From NCBI GenBank assembly GCA_016934355.1, contig JAFGTA010000161.1, positions 1 to 15,168 of the forward strand: a stretch of 15,168 nt of DNA, written 5' to 3'. Made by a program: the position numbers and the translations under genes. This DNA comes from Candidatus Bathyarchaeota archaeon (GTDB taxonomy: Archaea; Thermoproteota; Bathyarchaeia; TCS64). The notes beneath the pieces are model-generated. The model did not search any database and had not been told where the DNA came from. It saw only the letters and a program-made list of their open reading frames with translations. How positions within the stretch are numbered: position 1 is the first letter of the stretch; each line of letters starts with the position of its first letter. Shown here piece after piece: positions 7,117 through 12,915 of the stretch.

Positions 7117-7500
7117 GTGGACACCATGTGTGCGGCGCTGTTCGACGAGCCCTCCCCGGAAGAGGTTGACAAGATGATCGAGGAGGTCGCAGGCAAGATA
7201 TTCGACTACGACATGGACCTCGTGGCGATCCTCATGCTTGAGACCCTCAAGCCCCTGTCGTCTGTATACGCCCCAATGGGGCGCTTCATGGTGGCTCCTT
7301 TCCTGCCCGTCGTAGGCGAAGCCAGCGGGAGGTATCTCGCGGCCTTCCAGAACAAGGAGAACGTGGAGAGGCTCATAAGCCTCCTTGAGGAGAAGAGCCG
7401 TGAGGACGAGAAGAAGGCCGCCGAGGCCCGTAAGGCGAGGAAGAAGCAGGGCGGCGGCTGGAAGCGATACGTGCCTTGGCTCTCTAAGAAAGAGGGCTAG
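7117..7500 (+). CDS. Small soluble protein with a charged C-terminal tail, unrecognised
   Basis: A 127-residue protein that I do not recognise. Residues 10-90 appear helical and globular, with a hydrophobic centre (LVAILMLETLKPLSSVYAP, then GRFMVAPFLPVVGEASG). From about residue 85 it becomes a lysine/arginine/glutamate-rich helix, KSREDEKKAAEARKARKKQ, ending in GGGWKRYVPWLSKKEG, which could bind nucleic acid or a membrane surface. GTG 7117 is the longest start; ATG 7126 is equally possible, and no ribosome site is seen, so the message may be leaderless. It ends three bases from the convergent creatininase-family gene. Confidence 0.75.
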   Translation: MDTMCAALFDEPSPEEVDKMIEEVAGKIFDYDMDLVAILMLETLKPLSSVYAPMGRFMVAPFLPVVGEASGRYLAAFQNKENVERLISLLEEKSREDEKKAAEARKARKKQGGGWKRYVPWLSKKEG

Positions 7501-7503
7501 CCC

Positions 7504-8313
7504 TCAGTGGTGGTCGACTCTCTCCCTTATCTTGTATGCCCTAAAGTCCCTTATGATGCCGACGAGCCCATCCGCGGCTGCGTTCAGCCAAGCCTCTCCC
7601 TTCTCCCTCGTCGCGGAGGTCGGGTCCCCCATGACACCTGTTTCGCTGAGGGTGCTCCAGTAGGGCATGATCCTCACAGGGCCTGCAGGGTGGTAGAAGT
7701 CCAGCGGCGGGAAGTAACTTGAGGTCTGGTAGCTGATGTCCTTGACAGCCTTATCCATGTTGACTAGGTCGGGGCGCAGAGCGAGCATCAGGGAGGTCTC
7801 CAGCTCGCAGGCGTGGGAGGTGCCGCCTCGCCCCGAGTCCCTGAGCACCTTGACGGACTCGGCGACCTCGGGTATCGCCCACCAGTTGGTGGTTGCGCAG
7901 AGGATCTCGGGGTTATCGACGATGGCTTTTCGCGCCGTTACTTCGAGCCACGGCGAGTTGCTGCCGTGGCCGTTTACCATCAGTACTCGTTTGAACCCGT
8001 GGTGGGCTAGGCTGGACACTATGTCGCCCATGTAGTCCATGAAGTGCTGGCCCTGGATGGTGATGGGGCCTGGGAAGTCCATGTGGTGGGGGCTGTACCC
8101 GTGGACCTGCGTCGGCATGAGCAGCGCCTCGCCGGGTATTTTCTCCACCGATTTCCTGCATATGCTTTCGACGATGACGACGTCGGTGTTGATTGGCAGG
8201 TGGTGGCCGTGGTCCTCCAGTGTGCCCACGGGGAGCACCACGACAAGGTCCTTGGAGGTGTCCTTCACCTCGGGCCAGCTCAGCTCATCGTAAAGATGCT
8301 TCATATCAAACAC
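7504..8313 (-). CDS. Creatininase-family amidohydrolase
   Basis: A 269-residue member of the creatinine amidohydrolase fold, metal-dependent cytosolic enzymes that open cyclic or formyl amides (creatininase, and the archaeal formamide hydrolase ArfB). Diagnostic motifs are LPVGTLEDHGHHLPINTD (27-44, putative ligands E33, H35, D44), HGYSPHHMDFPG (71-82), NGHGSN (114-119, H116) and HACELETS (167-174, E170). The NGHGSN form resembles the ArfB-type branch more than true creatininase, whose motif has a second acidic ligand just after the histidine. The physiological substrate is therefore open; a role in flavin/deazaflavin synthesis is possible but not supported by neighbours. Start choices are GTG 8313 or ATG 8304. 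No ribosome site is evident, and the weak AAAAATT element near 8342 fits a leaderless message. Confidence 0.9.
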   Translation of the reverse strand: MFDMKHLYDELSWPEVKDTSKDLVVVLPVGTLEDHGHHLPINTDVVIVESICRKSVEKIPGEALLMPTQVHGYSPHHMDFPGPITIQGQHFMDYMGDIVSSLAHHGFKRVLMVNGHGSNSPWLEVTARKAIVDNPEILCATTNWWAIPEVAESVKVLRDSGRGGTSHACELETSLMLALRPDLVNMDKAVKDISYQTSSYFPPLDFYHPAGPVRIMPYWSTLSETGVMGDPTSATREKGEAWLNAAADGLVGIIRDFRAYKIRERVDHH

Positions 8314-8350
8314 TAATCTCTTGACGCGCCGGGTTGATGAATTTTTGGAG

Positions 8351-8356
8351 AAAAAA
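8351..8356 (-). terminator. Poly-T terminator after the TIGR04076 gene
   Basis: On the minus strand CAGTTTTTTCTCC lies about 18 bases after the stop at 8374. Six consecutive Ts fit archaeal termination and separate this gene from the creatininase-family gene downstream. Confidence 0.45.
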
Positions 8357-8373
8357 CTGTTGGGTGGCGGTGG

Positions 8374-8634
8374 TTACTTCTTCTTGGTGACCTTGAAGGT
8401 GACGAGGTTGTACCTGTCTGGGCACTCGTACTTCCACTCGTCGTTGTTCATCCACGGAATCTGGCCGCCGTAGCACATGTTCATCAACGTGGGGAACATG
8501 TCGTGGTAGCAGTACCCGCAGATGCCTCCCGTCTTGTGGGTGTTCACCATGAACTTGTCGCCCACCTTGTGGCCTGCGCTGCAGTTCTTGAGGACGCTTA
8601 CGACCTCCGCCTCGTACACTGGCTCATCCGACAA
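8374..8634 (-). CDS. TIGR04076-family small cysteine-rich protein
   Basis: An 86-residue protein matching the TIGR04076 pattern of small archaeal and bacterial proteins of unknown role. After a short N-terminal strand (EAEVVSVLKNC) come AGHKVGDKFMVN, the central GGICGYCYHDMFPTLMNMCYGG and a C-terminal CPDRYNLVTFKV strand. Cysteines at 18, 39, 42, 54 and 71 could hold a metal or cluster; in the family they often occur near redox enzymes. The frame begins with TTG 8634 and no good ATG/GTG exists. The reverse TATA-like TATTATTAA at 8662-8670 lies about 30 bases upstream, consistent with a leaderless message. It is transcribed divergently from the small membrane protein gene. Confidence 0.85.
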   Translation of the reverse strand: MSDEPVYEAEVVSVLKNCSAGHKVGDKFMVNTHKTGGICGYCYHDMFPTLMNMCYGGQIPWMNNDEWKYECPDRYNLVTFKVTKKK

Positions 8635-8661
8635 TGTGATCAGCTAAGAAACGGTGTACGG

Positions 8662-8670
8662 TTAATAATA
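8662..8670 (-). promoter_or_regulatory. TATA-like box of the TIGR04076 gene
   Basis: The minus strand reads TATTATTAA about 30 bases before the TTG start at 8634, the spacing expected for a leaderless archaeal transcript. Confidence 0.45.
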
Positions 8671-8693
8671 GGTTCCTCCTGAGCCCAGCAATG

Positions 8694-8700
8694 TTTATCA
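8694..8700 (+). promoter_or_regulatory. TATA-like box of the small membrane protein gene
   Basis: TTTATCA about 28-34 bases before GTG 8728 fits a leaderless transcript. The match is weak. Confidence 0.3.
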
Positions 8701-8727
8701 TCGTGGCACAGTGGATCAAATCTGACG

Positions 8728-8916
8728 GTGATTGGTATGCTAGGCGGGAGCTACAGGGAGTACCCGATATACTTCGTTGGGTTGATCGTCTTCGCCTTCA
8801 TAGCGGCTGGGTACCTCGACAGCCGCCCAGAGCTAATCGCGTTATTTATGATAGCGCTTATCGGGGCATACCTTTACCTGAACCCGAGACGGCGGAAACC
8901 CGGGTCCACGGCGTGA
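8728..8916 (+). CDS. Small two-helix membrane protein
   Basis: A 62-residue peptide with two hydrophobic segments (about 14-30 and 36-52) separated by the polar turn DSRPE, and a basic tail NPRRRKPGS that should lie in the cytoplasm. No family was recognised. The start may be GTG 8728 or ATG 8737; no ribosome site is visible. It precedes the serine hydrolase gene by 49 bases on the same strand, with a possible separate promoter in between. An overlapping frame at 8691-8969 is less convincing because it lacks any ordered hydrophobic or domain pattern. Confidence 0.6.
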   Translation: MIGMLGGSYREYPIYFVGLIVFAFIAAGYLDSRPELIALFMIALIGAYLYLNPRRRKPGSTA

Positions 8917-8965
8917 CGCCGAGCCACCCAGGTACTGTTTTACGCGTAGACGCCTTTGATCCACT

Positions 8966-9850
8966 ATGAGTCTCTTAGATGCGATCAAGGAGCCCGCCGA
9001 GGGGTTCAAGGGCGTCCTAGGCGTCGCCGTGAAGCACCTGGACACAGGTGAGGAGGCGAGCCACAACGGGGAGAAGCTGTTCCCGACGGCCAGCGTCTTC
9101 AAAGTGCCTGTCCTCGTCGAGTTTTACCGGCAGGTCGAGAGGGGTTTGCTGAGCCTCGACGAGGAGGTGGTGCTCATGGAGTCCGACAAGGCTCCCGGGT
9201 CTGGTGTCCTCAAGGAGCTCTCCGAGGGCATATCCATCAGCCTCAGAGACCTCCTCAGCCTCATGATGATAGTCAGTGACAACACGGCTACGGACCTTAT
9301 CGCGAGCCGTGTCGGCTTCGACAACGTGAACCGGATGCTCGACGAGCTGGGGCTGAGCAGGACACGCGTCGTCAAGTACTGCCGGGAGATACTGTTCGAC
9401 CTTGTCGGCGTAAACAATCTGCCCCTCAAGAAGATGACCCTCGACGTCTTCAAGGCGGCGGCGGAGGGCGGCGACTACGTGGGCTCTTGGAGCTTGGGCG
9501 TCGAGGGCAACGACGTCACCACCCCAATGGAGATGACGCGGCTACTGGAGCTCATCGCCGGAGGAGAGGCCACGAGCAGGGAGAGCTGCGACAACATACT
9601 GGAGCTCATGGGGAAGTGCCAGACGGGCGGCTACAGGATACCTAAGTACCTCCCATCGAAGGCAGTCTTGCTTCAGCGGAAGACCGGCTCCCTACCCGGG
9701 ATAAGGAACGACGTCGGCGTCGTGACGATGAAGGAGACCGGTGAACGCTACGCTTTGAGCTGCTTCACCATGGGCGCGGAGGACGTCTACGAGGCCGAGG
9801 AGGCCATCGCCCAGGTCAGCCTGAACGTGTACAATCACTTCGCCAGGTGA
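8966..9850 (+). CDS. Class A beta-lactamase-like serine hydrolase, cytosolic
   Basis: A 294-residue protein of the Beta-lactamase2 (PF13354-type) serine hydrolase family. Active-site motifs appear in order: SVFK (S43-K46, the SxxK nucleophile motif), SDN (104-106) after the DLLSLMMIV helix, VTTP (184-187), and KTGSLPG (239-245). The omega-loop glutamate of true class A enzymes (E166 in the standard numbering) has no clear match: the corresponding part reads RVVKYCREILFD, with E141 nearest, followed by an extra ~25-residue stretch before VTTP. No signal peptide or lipobox precedes the domain, so it should act in the cytoplasm. Penicillin hydrolysis is thus doubtful; a peptidase or esterase role is more likely. 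ATG 8966 follows a TGTTTTACG element by about 25 bases, fitting a leaderless transcript. Confidence 0.9.
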   Translation: MSLLDAIKEPAEGFKGVLGVAVKHLDTGEEASHNGEKLFPTASVFKVPVLVEFYRQVERGLLSLDEEVVLMESDKAPGSGVLKELSEGISISLRDLLSLMMIVSDNTATDLIASRVGFDNVNRMLDELGLSRTRVVKYCREILFDLVGVNNLPLKKMTLDVFKAAAEGGDYVGSWSLGVEGNDVTTPMEMTRLLELIAGGEATSRESCDNILELMGKCQTGGYRIPKYLPSKAVLLQRKTGSLPGIRNDVGVVTMKETGERYALSCFTMGAEDVYEAEEAIAQVSLNVYNHFAR

Positions 9851-10001
9851 ATCCACCGGGGACCCGAGGCTTCGCGCATAGATGATTACGGGTAATAATC
9901 CATCCCGATAAAGAAATGCTAGGCTCTCTCGGCGCGGCTTCGAAAAACGTGGTAAAAACGTTATTTGATTTTGTTAGGTGTGTATAGAATCCTGCATTCT
10001 T
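9851..10001. other. Intergenic stretch after the serine hydrolase
   Basis: No gene is seen here. It holds a short direct repeat, AAAAACGT at 9943-9950 and again at 9954-9961, followed by a T-rich tract (TTATTTGATTTTGTT, 9961-9975) that may terminate the upstream transcript. Confidence 0.35.
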
Positions 10002-10015
10002 ATCGTGATCACGAT
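10002..10015. promoter_or_regulatory. 14-bp perfect palindrome ATCGTGATCACGAT, likely operator
   Basis: The two 7-base halves are exact reverse complements. The palindrome covers the position where the BRE of the next promoter would lie and touches the TATA box at 10016-10023, so a bound dimer would block TBP/TFB access. It is the most regular operator-like element in the window. Confidence 0.6.
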
Positions 10016-10023
10016 TTATATGG
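10016..10023 (+). promoter_or_regulatory. TATA box of the zinc-ribbon gene
   Basis: TTTATATG, a strong TATA match. The predicted start of transcription near 10045 gives a leader of about 50 bases ending in the GGAGGTGA ribosome site at 10084-10091. Confidence 0.6.
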
Positions 10024-10097
10024 AATCAATTACACGCTGATAAGAGCTGAGGAAGGCTCGGGAGTAAAGTAGTGTAGAGATACGGAGGTGAAAAAGG

Positions 10098-10235
10098 GTG
10101 AAGTATATTTGTAAAAAGTGTGGGACCGAGTTCACGGCCACCATGGACGTCGTCTGCCCCAAGTGTCACGAGATAAGGGACGTCGAGCCTATCTACAGGT
10201 ACAAGACTGCCGCGGCCTTAGCCGGGAAGAAATAA
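10098..10235 (+). CDS. 45-residue zinc-ribbon protein
   Basis: Starting at GTG 10098 the frame reads MKYICKKCGTEFTATMDVV, then CPKCHEIRDVEPIYRYKTAA and a short tail LAGKK, ending at TAA 10233-10235. Cysteines at 5, 8, 20 and 23 form the CxxC-x11-CxxC pattern of a rubredoxin-like or zinc-ribbon metal site. A near-perfect ribosome site, GGAGGTGA, lies six bases before the GTG, and a palindrome-flanked TATA box lies upstream, so a real, regulated gene is likely despite its size. Function is unknown; such proteins may store metal, donate electrons or bind nucleic acid. A longer overlapping frame (10118-10312) is a shadow with no start signal. Confidence 0.82.
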   Translation: MKYICKKCGTEFTATMDVVCPKCHEIRDVEPIYRYKTAAALAGKK

Positions 10236-10239
10236 TGAG

Positions 10240-10271
10240 AGACGTCTGGTCCGTCTTTCTCCCCCTTTTTT
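10240..10271 (+). terminator. Hairpin plus poly-T terminator after the zinc-ribbon gene
   Basis: AGACG (10240-10244) can pair with CGTCT (10252-10256), and a C5-T6 run follows at 10261-10271. It lies directly after the zinc-ribbon stop. Confidence 0.5.
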
Positions 10272-10303
10272 CAATGTATTCATCGGAGGGGATGCAGCGG
10301 CAA

Positions 10304-10344
10304 CCTGTCTAAAACAGGATAGCACCGAGGATGCTACAGCATCC
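10304..10344. repeat. Two adjacent small inverted repeats upstream of the DUF6144-like gene
   Basis: CCTGT-ctaaa-ACAGG (10304-10318) and GGATGCT-ac-AGCATCC (10329-10344) can each form a hairpin. They lie upstream of the AT-rich promoter region (about 10350-10362) of the next gene, so they may be regulator sites rather than leader structures. Confidence 0.4.
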
Positions 10345-10375
10345 ATCCATTTAGTTTAAGTATCGATCCAATGTT

Positions 10376-10966
10376 ATGACACGTATGCCTGAGTTCGTGG
10401 GGCCTCTACGCGAGATAAGGCGTAGCATAAGCCAAGTCGCGGGCGCGGTGGCCAGCGCAGCCGTCATGGCAGGCGCAGAGTCAATAACAGACGAGACGGC
10501 AACCGATGAGGTAGCCCAATACGTCAAGGCCGCGATGAAGCGCATGGACGGGCTCCTCGGCGCCGAGGCGAGCGAGCGCATCATGGTGAGCTGCGGCCGT
10601 AACTGCGCGACGGTGCACAGTGGACCTGTGGACGCGGCCGCCGCTAGGAGGGGTGAGCACGCTAGCTTCGACGAGTTTCTTGAGGCTGAGGAGTTGAAGC
10701 CTCCGAGGGGCATGGTAGTGGAGAGGAGTGGGGAAGAGGTTCTCTTCGGTTATAACCCCCGACATTGGCGGATGAGGTGCCTCTGCGGCCTCGTGAGGGG
10801 GCTGCCAAACGGTGAGACCATGGCGGAGAGCTACTGTAACTGCAGCAAGGGCTTCGTGGAGAAGTACTGGGAGACAGTCTACGGGGGGCCCGTGGAGGTA
10901 GAGATCATAGAGACGGCTATCTCCGGCTCAGACGTGTGCAGGTTCAAGATAAGTTTCACAGGCTAG
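10376..10966 (+). CDS. Cysteine-rich DUF6144 / L-2-amino-thiazoline-4-carboxylate hydrolase-like protein
   Basis: A 196-residue protein with a helical N-terminal half and a C-terminal domain of the type seen in DUF6144 and ATC-hydrolase-like proteins: RCLCGLVRGLP (134-144), ESYCNCSKGFVEKYWETVYG (151-170), then PVEVEIIETAISGSDVCRFKISF. Cysteines occur as C73/C77 (SCGRNC), C135/C137, C154/C156 and C188, enough for a metal or cluster, although the family's chemistry is not established. ATG 10376 follows an AT-rich element (TTTAGTTTAAG, from about 10351) at leaderless distance and no ribosome site is present; ATG 10385 is a possible alternative. It is convergent with the ribbon-helix-helix gene. 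The family name is from motif memory and may be off by a sister family. Confidence 0.75.
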   Translation: MTRMPEFVGPLREIRRSISQVAGAVASAAVMAGAESITDETATDEVAQYVKAAMKRMDGLLGAEASERIMVSCGRNCATVHSGPVDAAAARRGEHASFDEFLEAEELKPPRGMVVERSGEEVLFGYNPRHWRMRCLCGLVRGLPNGETMAESYCNCSKGFVEKYWETVYGGPVEVEIIETAISGSDVCRFKISFTG

Positions 10967-10979
10967 CCTCCGCGAGGCT
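10965..10979. terminator. Hairpin between convergent genes
   Basis: AGCCTC-CGC-GAGGCT is a perfect 6-bp stem with a 3-base loop that spans the 18-base gap between two convergent stop codons. Symmetry would allow it to act on either strand; no long T-run follows. Confidence 0.4.
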
Positions 10980-10984
10980 TGGCG

Positions 10985-11524
10985 TCACTTCCTTACCTCG
11001 AGGTTAACCGCGTTTATCATCACTACGGTGTTCAGTTTGACGCCCAGTGCCTCGTCGAAGGCTGCCGAGAGGTAGCTCTCGAGGAATGCGCTCCACTTGT
11101 AGCCCATCTTGTGGGTGAGGTGGAACGTGTCGCGGCTCTCAACCGTGTTGCGGTCGCAGCGGAACCATCCGTCGTACTCGCCCAGTATCTGGGTCATGTA
11201 CCAGACCACGTTCTCGTAGTTGACCCGCATCCCCCTCTGCATGAGGCTGCCCTGCACGTGCTTCCCGCCGGTGGTTGCACCGATCTCGTGTATCTCCTCG
11301 TTGTCGAGTCTCGCGATGAACTCGCTGAATGTCTCGCCCGAGAAAGTCACCATGCCTGCGCTGTCCTGGAACCGGATGGCGGCTAGGTATCTGTTGAAGA
11401 TGTTGCTTATCAGGGCGTTGACGCTGAAGCCCCTGCGCTCTGCCTCTTTGATGAGGGCCTGGTCTTGCTCCTCGTCGAGCCTTATCGTGCGTGTCGCGCT
11501 CTTCTTGTGGTTCTTCTCGGACAT
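10985..11524 (-). CDS. Ribbon-helix-helix transcriptional regulator with a C-terminal domain
   Basis: A 179-residue protein. Residues 10-50 (TRTIRLDEEQDQALIKEAER, then RGFSVNALISNIFNRYLAA) form a typical ribbon-helix-helix fold: a basic strand followed by two helices with the short turn between them. This fold dimerises and inserts the strands in the DNA major groove. The C-terminal ~110 residues, with NYENVVWYMTQILGEYDGW, RDTFHLTHKMG and YKWSAFLESYL, look like a sensor or oligomerisation domain; similar two-domain proteins occur in other archaea, but I cannot name the domain. ATG 11524 follows tandem 10-bp repeats directly, suggesting autoregulation. It is divergent from the antiporter operon, a common position for a pathway regulator. 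Confidence 0.82.
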   Translation of the reverse strand: MSEKNHKKSATRTIRLDEEQDQALIKEAERRGFSVNALISNIFNRYLAAIRFQDSAGMVTFSGETFSEFIARLDNEEIHEIGATTGGKHVQGSLMQRGMRVNYENVVWYMTQILGEYDGWFRCDRNTVESRDTFHLTHKMGYKWSAFLESYLSAAFDEALGVKLNTVVMINAVNLEVRK

Positions 11525-11530
11525 GGTGAT

Positions 11531-11550
11531 CTACATTGTACTACATTGTG
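11531..11550. promoter_or_regulatory. Tandem 10-bp repeat, likely RHH operator
   Basis: CTACATTGTA is followed directly by CTACATTGTG. Each unit contains an inverted element (TACA-T-TGTA in the first, TACA-T-TGTG in the second). Repeats at one-turn spacing are typical ribbon-helix-helix targets. They start seven bases upstream of the regulator's ATG and would overlap its transcription start if the TATA-like CCATAAGAA near 11560-11570 is used. Confidence 0.6.
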
Positions 11551-11595
11551 TCTCATTTCTTATGGTTTGCGTAAAGAGAGGCCGCTACGTGATCT

Positions 11596-11618
11596 GTGTT
11601 ACTTTTAGTTACACTGTG
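11596..11618. promoter_or_regulatory. Imperfect inverted repeat with an operator-like half, upstream of the antiporter operon
   Basis: GTGTTAC and GTTACAC are near-inverted (one mismatch) with a 5-base spacer. The sequence TACACTGTG (11610-11618) differs from the regulator-proximal unit TACATTGTG at one base. It ends 10 bases before the TATA box at 11628, so a bound regulator could repress or activate the operon. Confidence 0.4.
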
Positions 11619-11627
11619 GACTGACAA

Positions 11628-11635
11628 TTTAAATA
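11628..11635 (+). promoter_or_regulatory. TATA box of the antiporter operon
   Basis: TTTAAATA in the context GACAATTTAAATAAAA is a strong archaeal TATA match. Transcription should start near 11657, which rules out GTG 11646 and supports ATG 11670 as the first start codon. Confidence 0.65.
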
Positions 11636-11669
11636 AAAAAAACCTGTGATTGGTATCTCGGGAAAAGAA

Positions 11670-12119
11670 ATGCCATTCGTGAAGAGATACAAGGACCTGA
11701 GCACGGACCTGAACGCCGTCTACGACGACATCAAGTACGAGCTCCAGACAGGTAAGGAGCTCAACGTCGTGAAGGAGCAGGAAGGCACCGTCAATGGCAT
11801 CGCATTCAAGAGCATCTTCGCAGTCCGGGAGAGCGTGCCCAAGGCACTCCTCGGCACCCTCAGGGAGGTCACCGTGACGCTTACAGGCGGCTCCGACGAC
11901 TGGATGCTTGAGGTCCACACAGGGGCTTGGTTCAGCAACATGGTGATGCCCGGCACAGGCGGCCTCCTTATCGCCGGACCCATAGGCGGGATAGCCGCCT
12001 CAGGCACAGCCACCATCTACGCCGTCAAGTTCGAGAGGGACCTCAAGAACAAGGTCAAGGACATCGTCAAGAAGCACAGCAAGAAGCCCTACACCGAGGA
12101 CAAGGTGGAGACCTTCTAG
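11670..12119 (+). CDS. Unrecognised ~150-residue protein, paralogue 1 of 3 in the antiporter operon
   Basis: A 149-residue protein with no family I can name. It begins MPFVKRYKDLSTDLNAVYDD (amphipathic helix), continues as an alpha/beta region ending in GTLREVTVTLTGGSDDWMLE, then has the conserved TGAWFSN (84-90) leading into a glycine-rich hydrophobic segment (about 92-120, PGTGGLLIAGPIGGIAASG) and finishes with a lysine-rich helix. The hydrophobic segment could insert in a membrane or pack as a glycine zipper. It is closely similar to the next gene from end to end and clearly related to the gene at 14178. The frame extends to GTG 11646, but ATG 11670 aligns with the paralogue start and fits the promoter. 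Confidence 0.85.
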   Translation: MPFVKRYKDLSTDLNAVYDDIKYELQTGKELNVVKEQEGTVNGIAFKSIFAVRESVPKALLGTLREVTVTLTGGSDDWMLEVHTGAWFSNMVMPGTGGLLIAGPIGGIAASGTATIYAVKFERDLKNKVKDIVKKHSKKPYTEDKVETF

Positions 12120-12131
12120 GAGTGGATATGG

Positions 12132-12587
12132 ATGCCTTTCGTTCGTAGATACAAGGACCTCTCCACCAACCTGGACGGGCTCTACACGGACGTCGTGAAG
12201 GAGCTGCAGCAGGAGAAGGATCTGGAGATAGTGAAGGAGACCAACGGCGTCATCAACGACGTGAGCTTCCGCAGCGTTACAGCCGCGCGCGCCACGGTCC
12301 CCCGAGCCGTCACCGGCACCCTCAGAGAGGTCACGGTGACCCTCGCTGGGGACCCCGACGACTGGATGCTGGAGCTCCACACCGGAGCCTGGTTCGGCAA
12401 CATGGTCCTGCCCGGTGCAGGAGGGTTCCTGATAGCTGGGCCCGTCGGCTCAGCCGCCGCCGCGGGCACTTCGACGCTGATGGCCGTGACGTACGGCAGG
12501 AAGCTCAAGAACCAAATCAAGAACCTTGTGAAGAAGCACAGCGGCAAGAAGTACACAGAGGCGAAGGTGGAGACCTTCATCTCATAG
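12132..12587 (+). CDS. Unrecognised ~150-residue protein, paralogue 2 of 3 in the antiporter operon
   Basis: A 151-residue tandem paralogue of the preceding gene. Matching landmarks are MPFVRRYKDLSTNLDGLY, GTLREVTVTLAGDPDDWMLE, HTGAWFGNMVLPGAGGFLIA, GPVGSAAAAGT and the C-terminal LKNQIKNLVKKHSGKKYTEAKVETF. The conserved core is the W-x-x-N residues followed by a glycine/alanine-rich hydrophobic segment and a basic amphipathic helix. The start codon lies 12 bases after the previous stop, with AGGAG overlapping that stop as ribosome site. Its conservation next to its twin suggests a heteromer or recent duplication. No enzymatic motif is seen. Confidence 0.86.
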   Translation: MPFVRRYKDLSTNLDGLYTDVVKELQQEKDLEIVKETNGVINDVSFRSVTAARATVPRAVTGTLREVTVTLAGDPDDWMLELHTGAWFGNMVLPGAGGFLIAGPVGSAAAAGTSTLMAVTYGRKLKNQIKNLVKKHSGKKYTEAKVETFIS

Positions 12588-12599
12588 GAGGAGAAATTG

Positions 12600-12896
12600 A
12601 TGCCTGAAGAAACAAGAAAAGAAGTCGAGAAGCTCGAAGAGCGGGCCGAGAGGCTCGTGAAGAAGGCCAAGGAGACACCCAAGAAGGCGGTCAAGGGTCT
12701 CAAGAGGGAGTTCAAGGAGCTAGCCCAGGACGGGAAGAAGCTCGCAGCGAGGATCGACAAGTCCGCCGACAAGGCGGAGGAGAAGACCCGCAAGACATTC
12801 AAGTCCATGGGTGACCGCGTCCGCAAGCTGCTCGGGAACCTGAAGAAGTCCTGGTCCGAGCTGGCCGAAGAGCCAGACGTCGACCTCCTAGAGTAG
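12600..12896 (+). CDS. Highly charged helical (coiled-coil or apolipoprotein-like) protein
   Basis: A 98-residue, almost wholly helical protein rich in lysine, glutamate and alanine (for example EKLEERAERLVKKAKETPKK and ARIDKSADKAEEKTRKTFK). Spaced hydrophobic residues suggest amphipathic helices or a coiled coil; the pattern resembles stress-related or surface-coating helical proteins, but no family is assigned. ATG 12600 is preferred over the in-frame TTG 12597 because AGGAGGAG at 12586-12593 gives a six-base spacing. It lies between the small-paralogue pair and the CPA1 antiporter, with gaps of 12 and 19 bases, so it belongs to the operon. Confidence 0.82.
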   Translation: MPEETRKEVEKLEERAERLVKKAKETPKKAVKGLKREFKELAQDGKKLAARIDKSADKAEEKTRKTFKSMGDRVRKLLGNLKKSWSELAEEPDVDLLE

Positions 12897-12915
12897 CCCT
12901 TCCGAGGTATCGGTT

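Noticed and set aside
8691..8969. 92-residue plus-strand frame overlapping the small membrane protein
   Set aside because: Its composition looks random and proline/arginine-rich, whereas the overlapping frame gives two clean hydrophobic helices and a basic tail.
9943..9961. AAAAACGT direct repeat as a CRISPR or integration site
   Set aside because: Only two short copies exist with no spacers, tRNA or integrase nearby.
10118..10312. 64-residue frame overlapping the zinc-ribbon gene
   Set aside because: It lacks a ribosome site and runs through the hairpin/poly-T terminator of the zinc-ribbon gene.
10979..11386. 135-residue plus-strand frame opposite the RHH regulator
   Set aside because: It is antisense to a gene with a recognisable DNA-binding domain and has no start signal.
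11646..11669. N-terminal extension of paralogue 1 from GTG 11646
   Set aside because: The start would lie upstream of the transcription start predicted from the TATA box, and the extension is absent in the tandem paralogue.
12182..12826. 214-residue minus-strand frame opposite paralogue 2 and the charged helix gene
   Set aside because: It is Ser-rich, antisense to two well-supported genes with ribosome sites, and arises from the Lys/Glu codons on the other strand.
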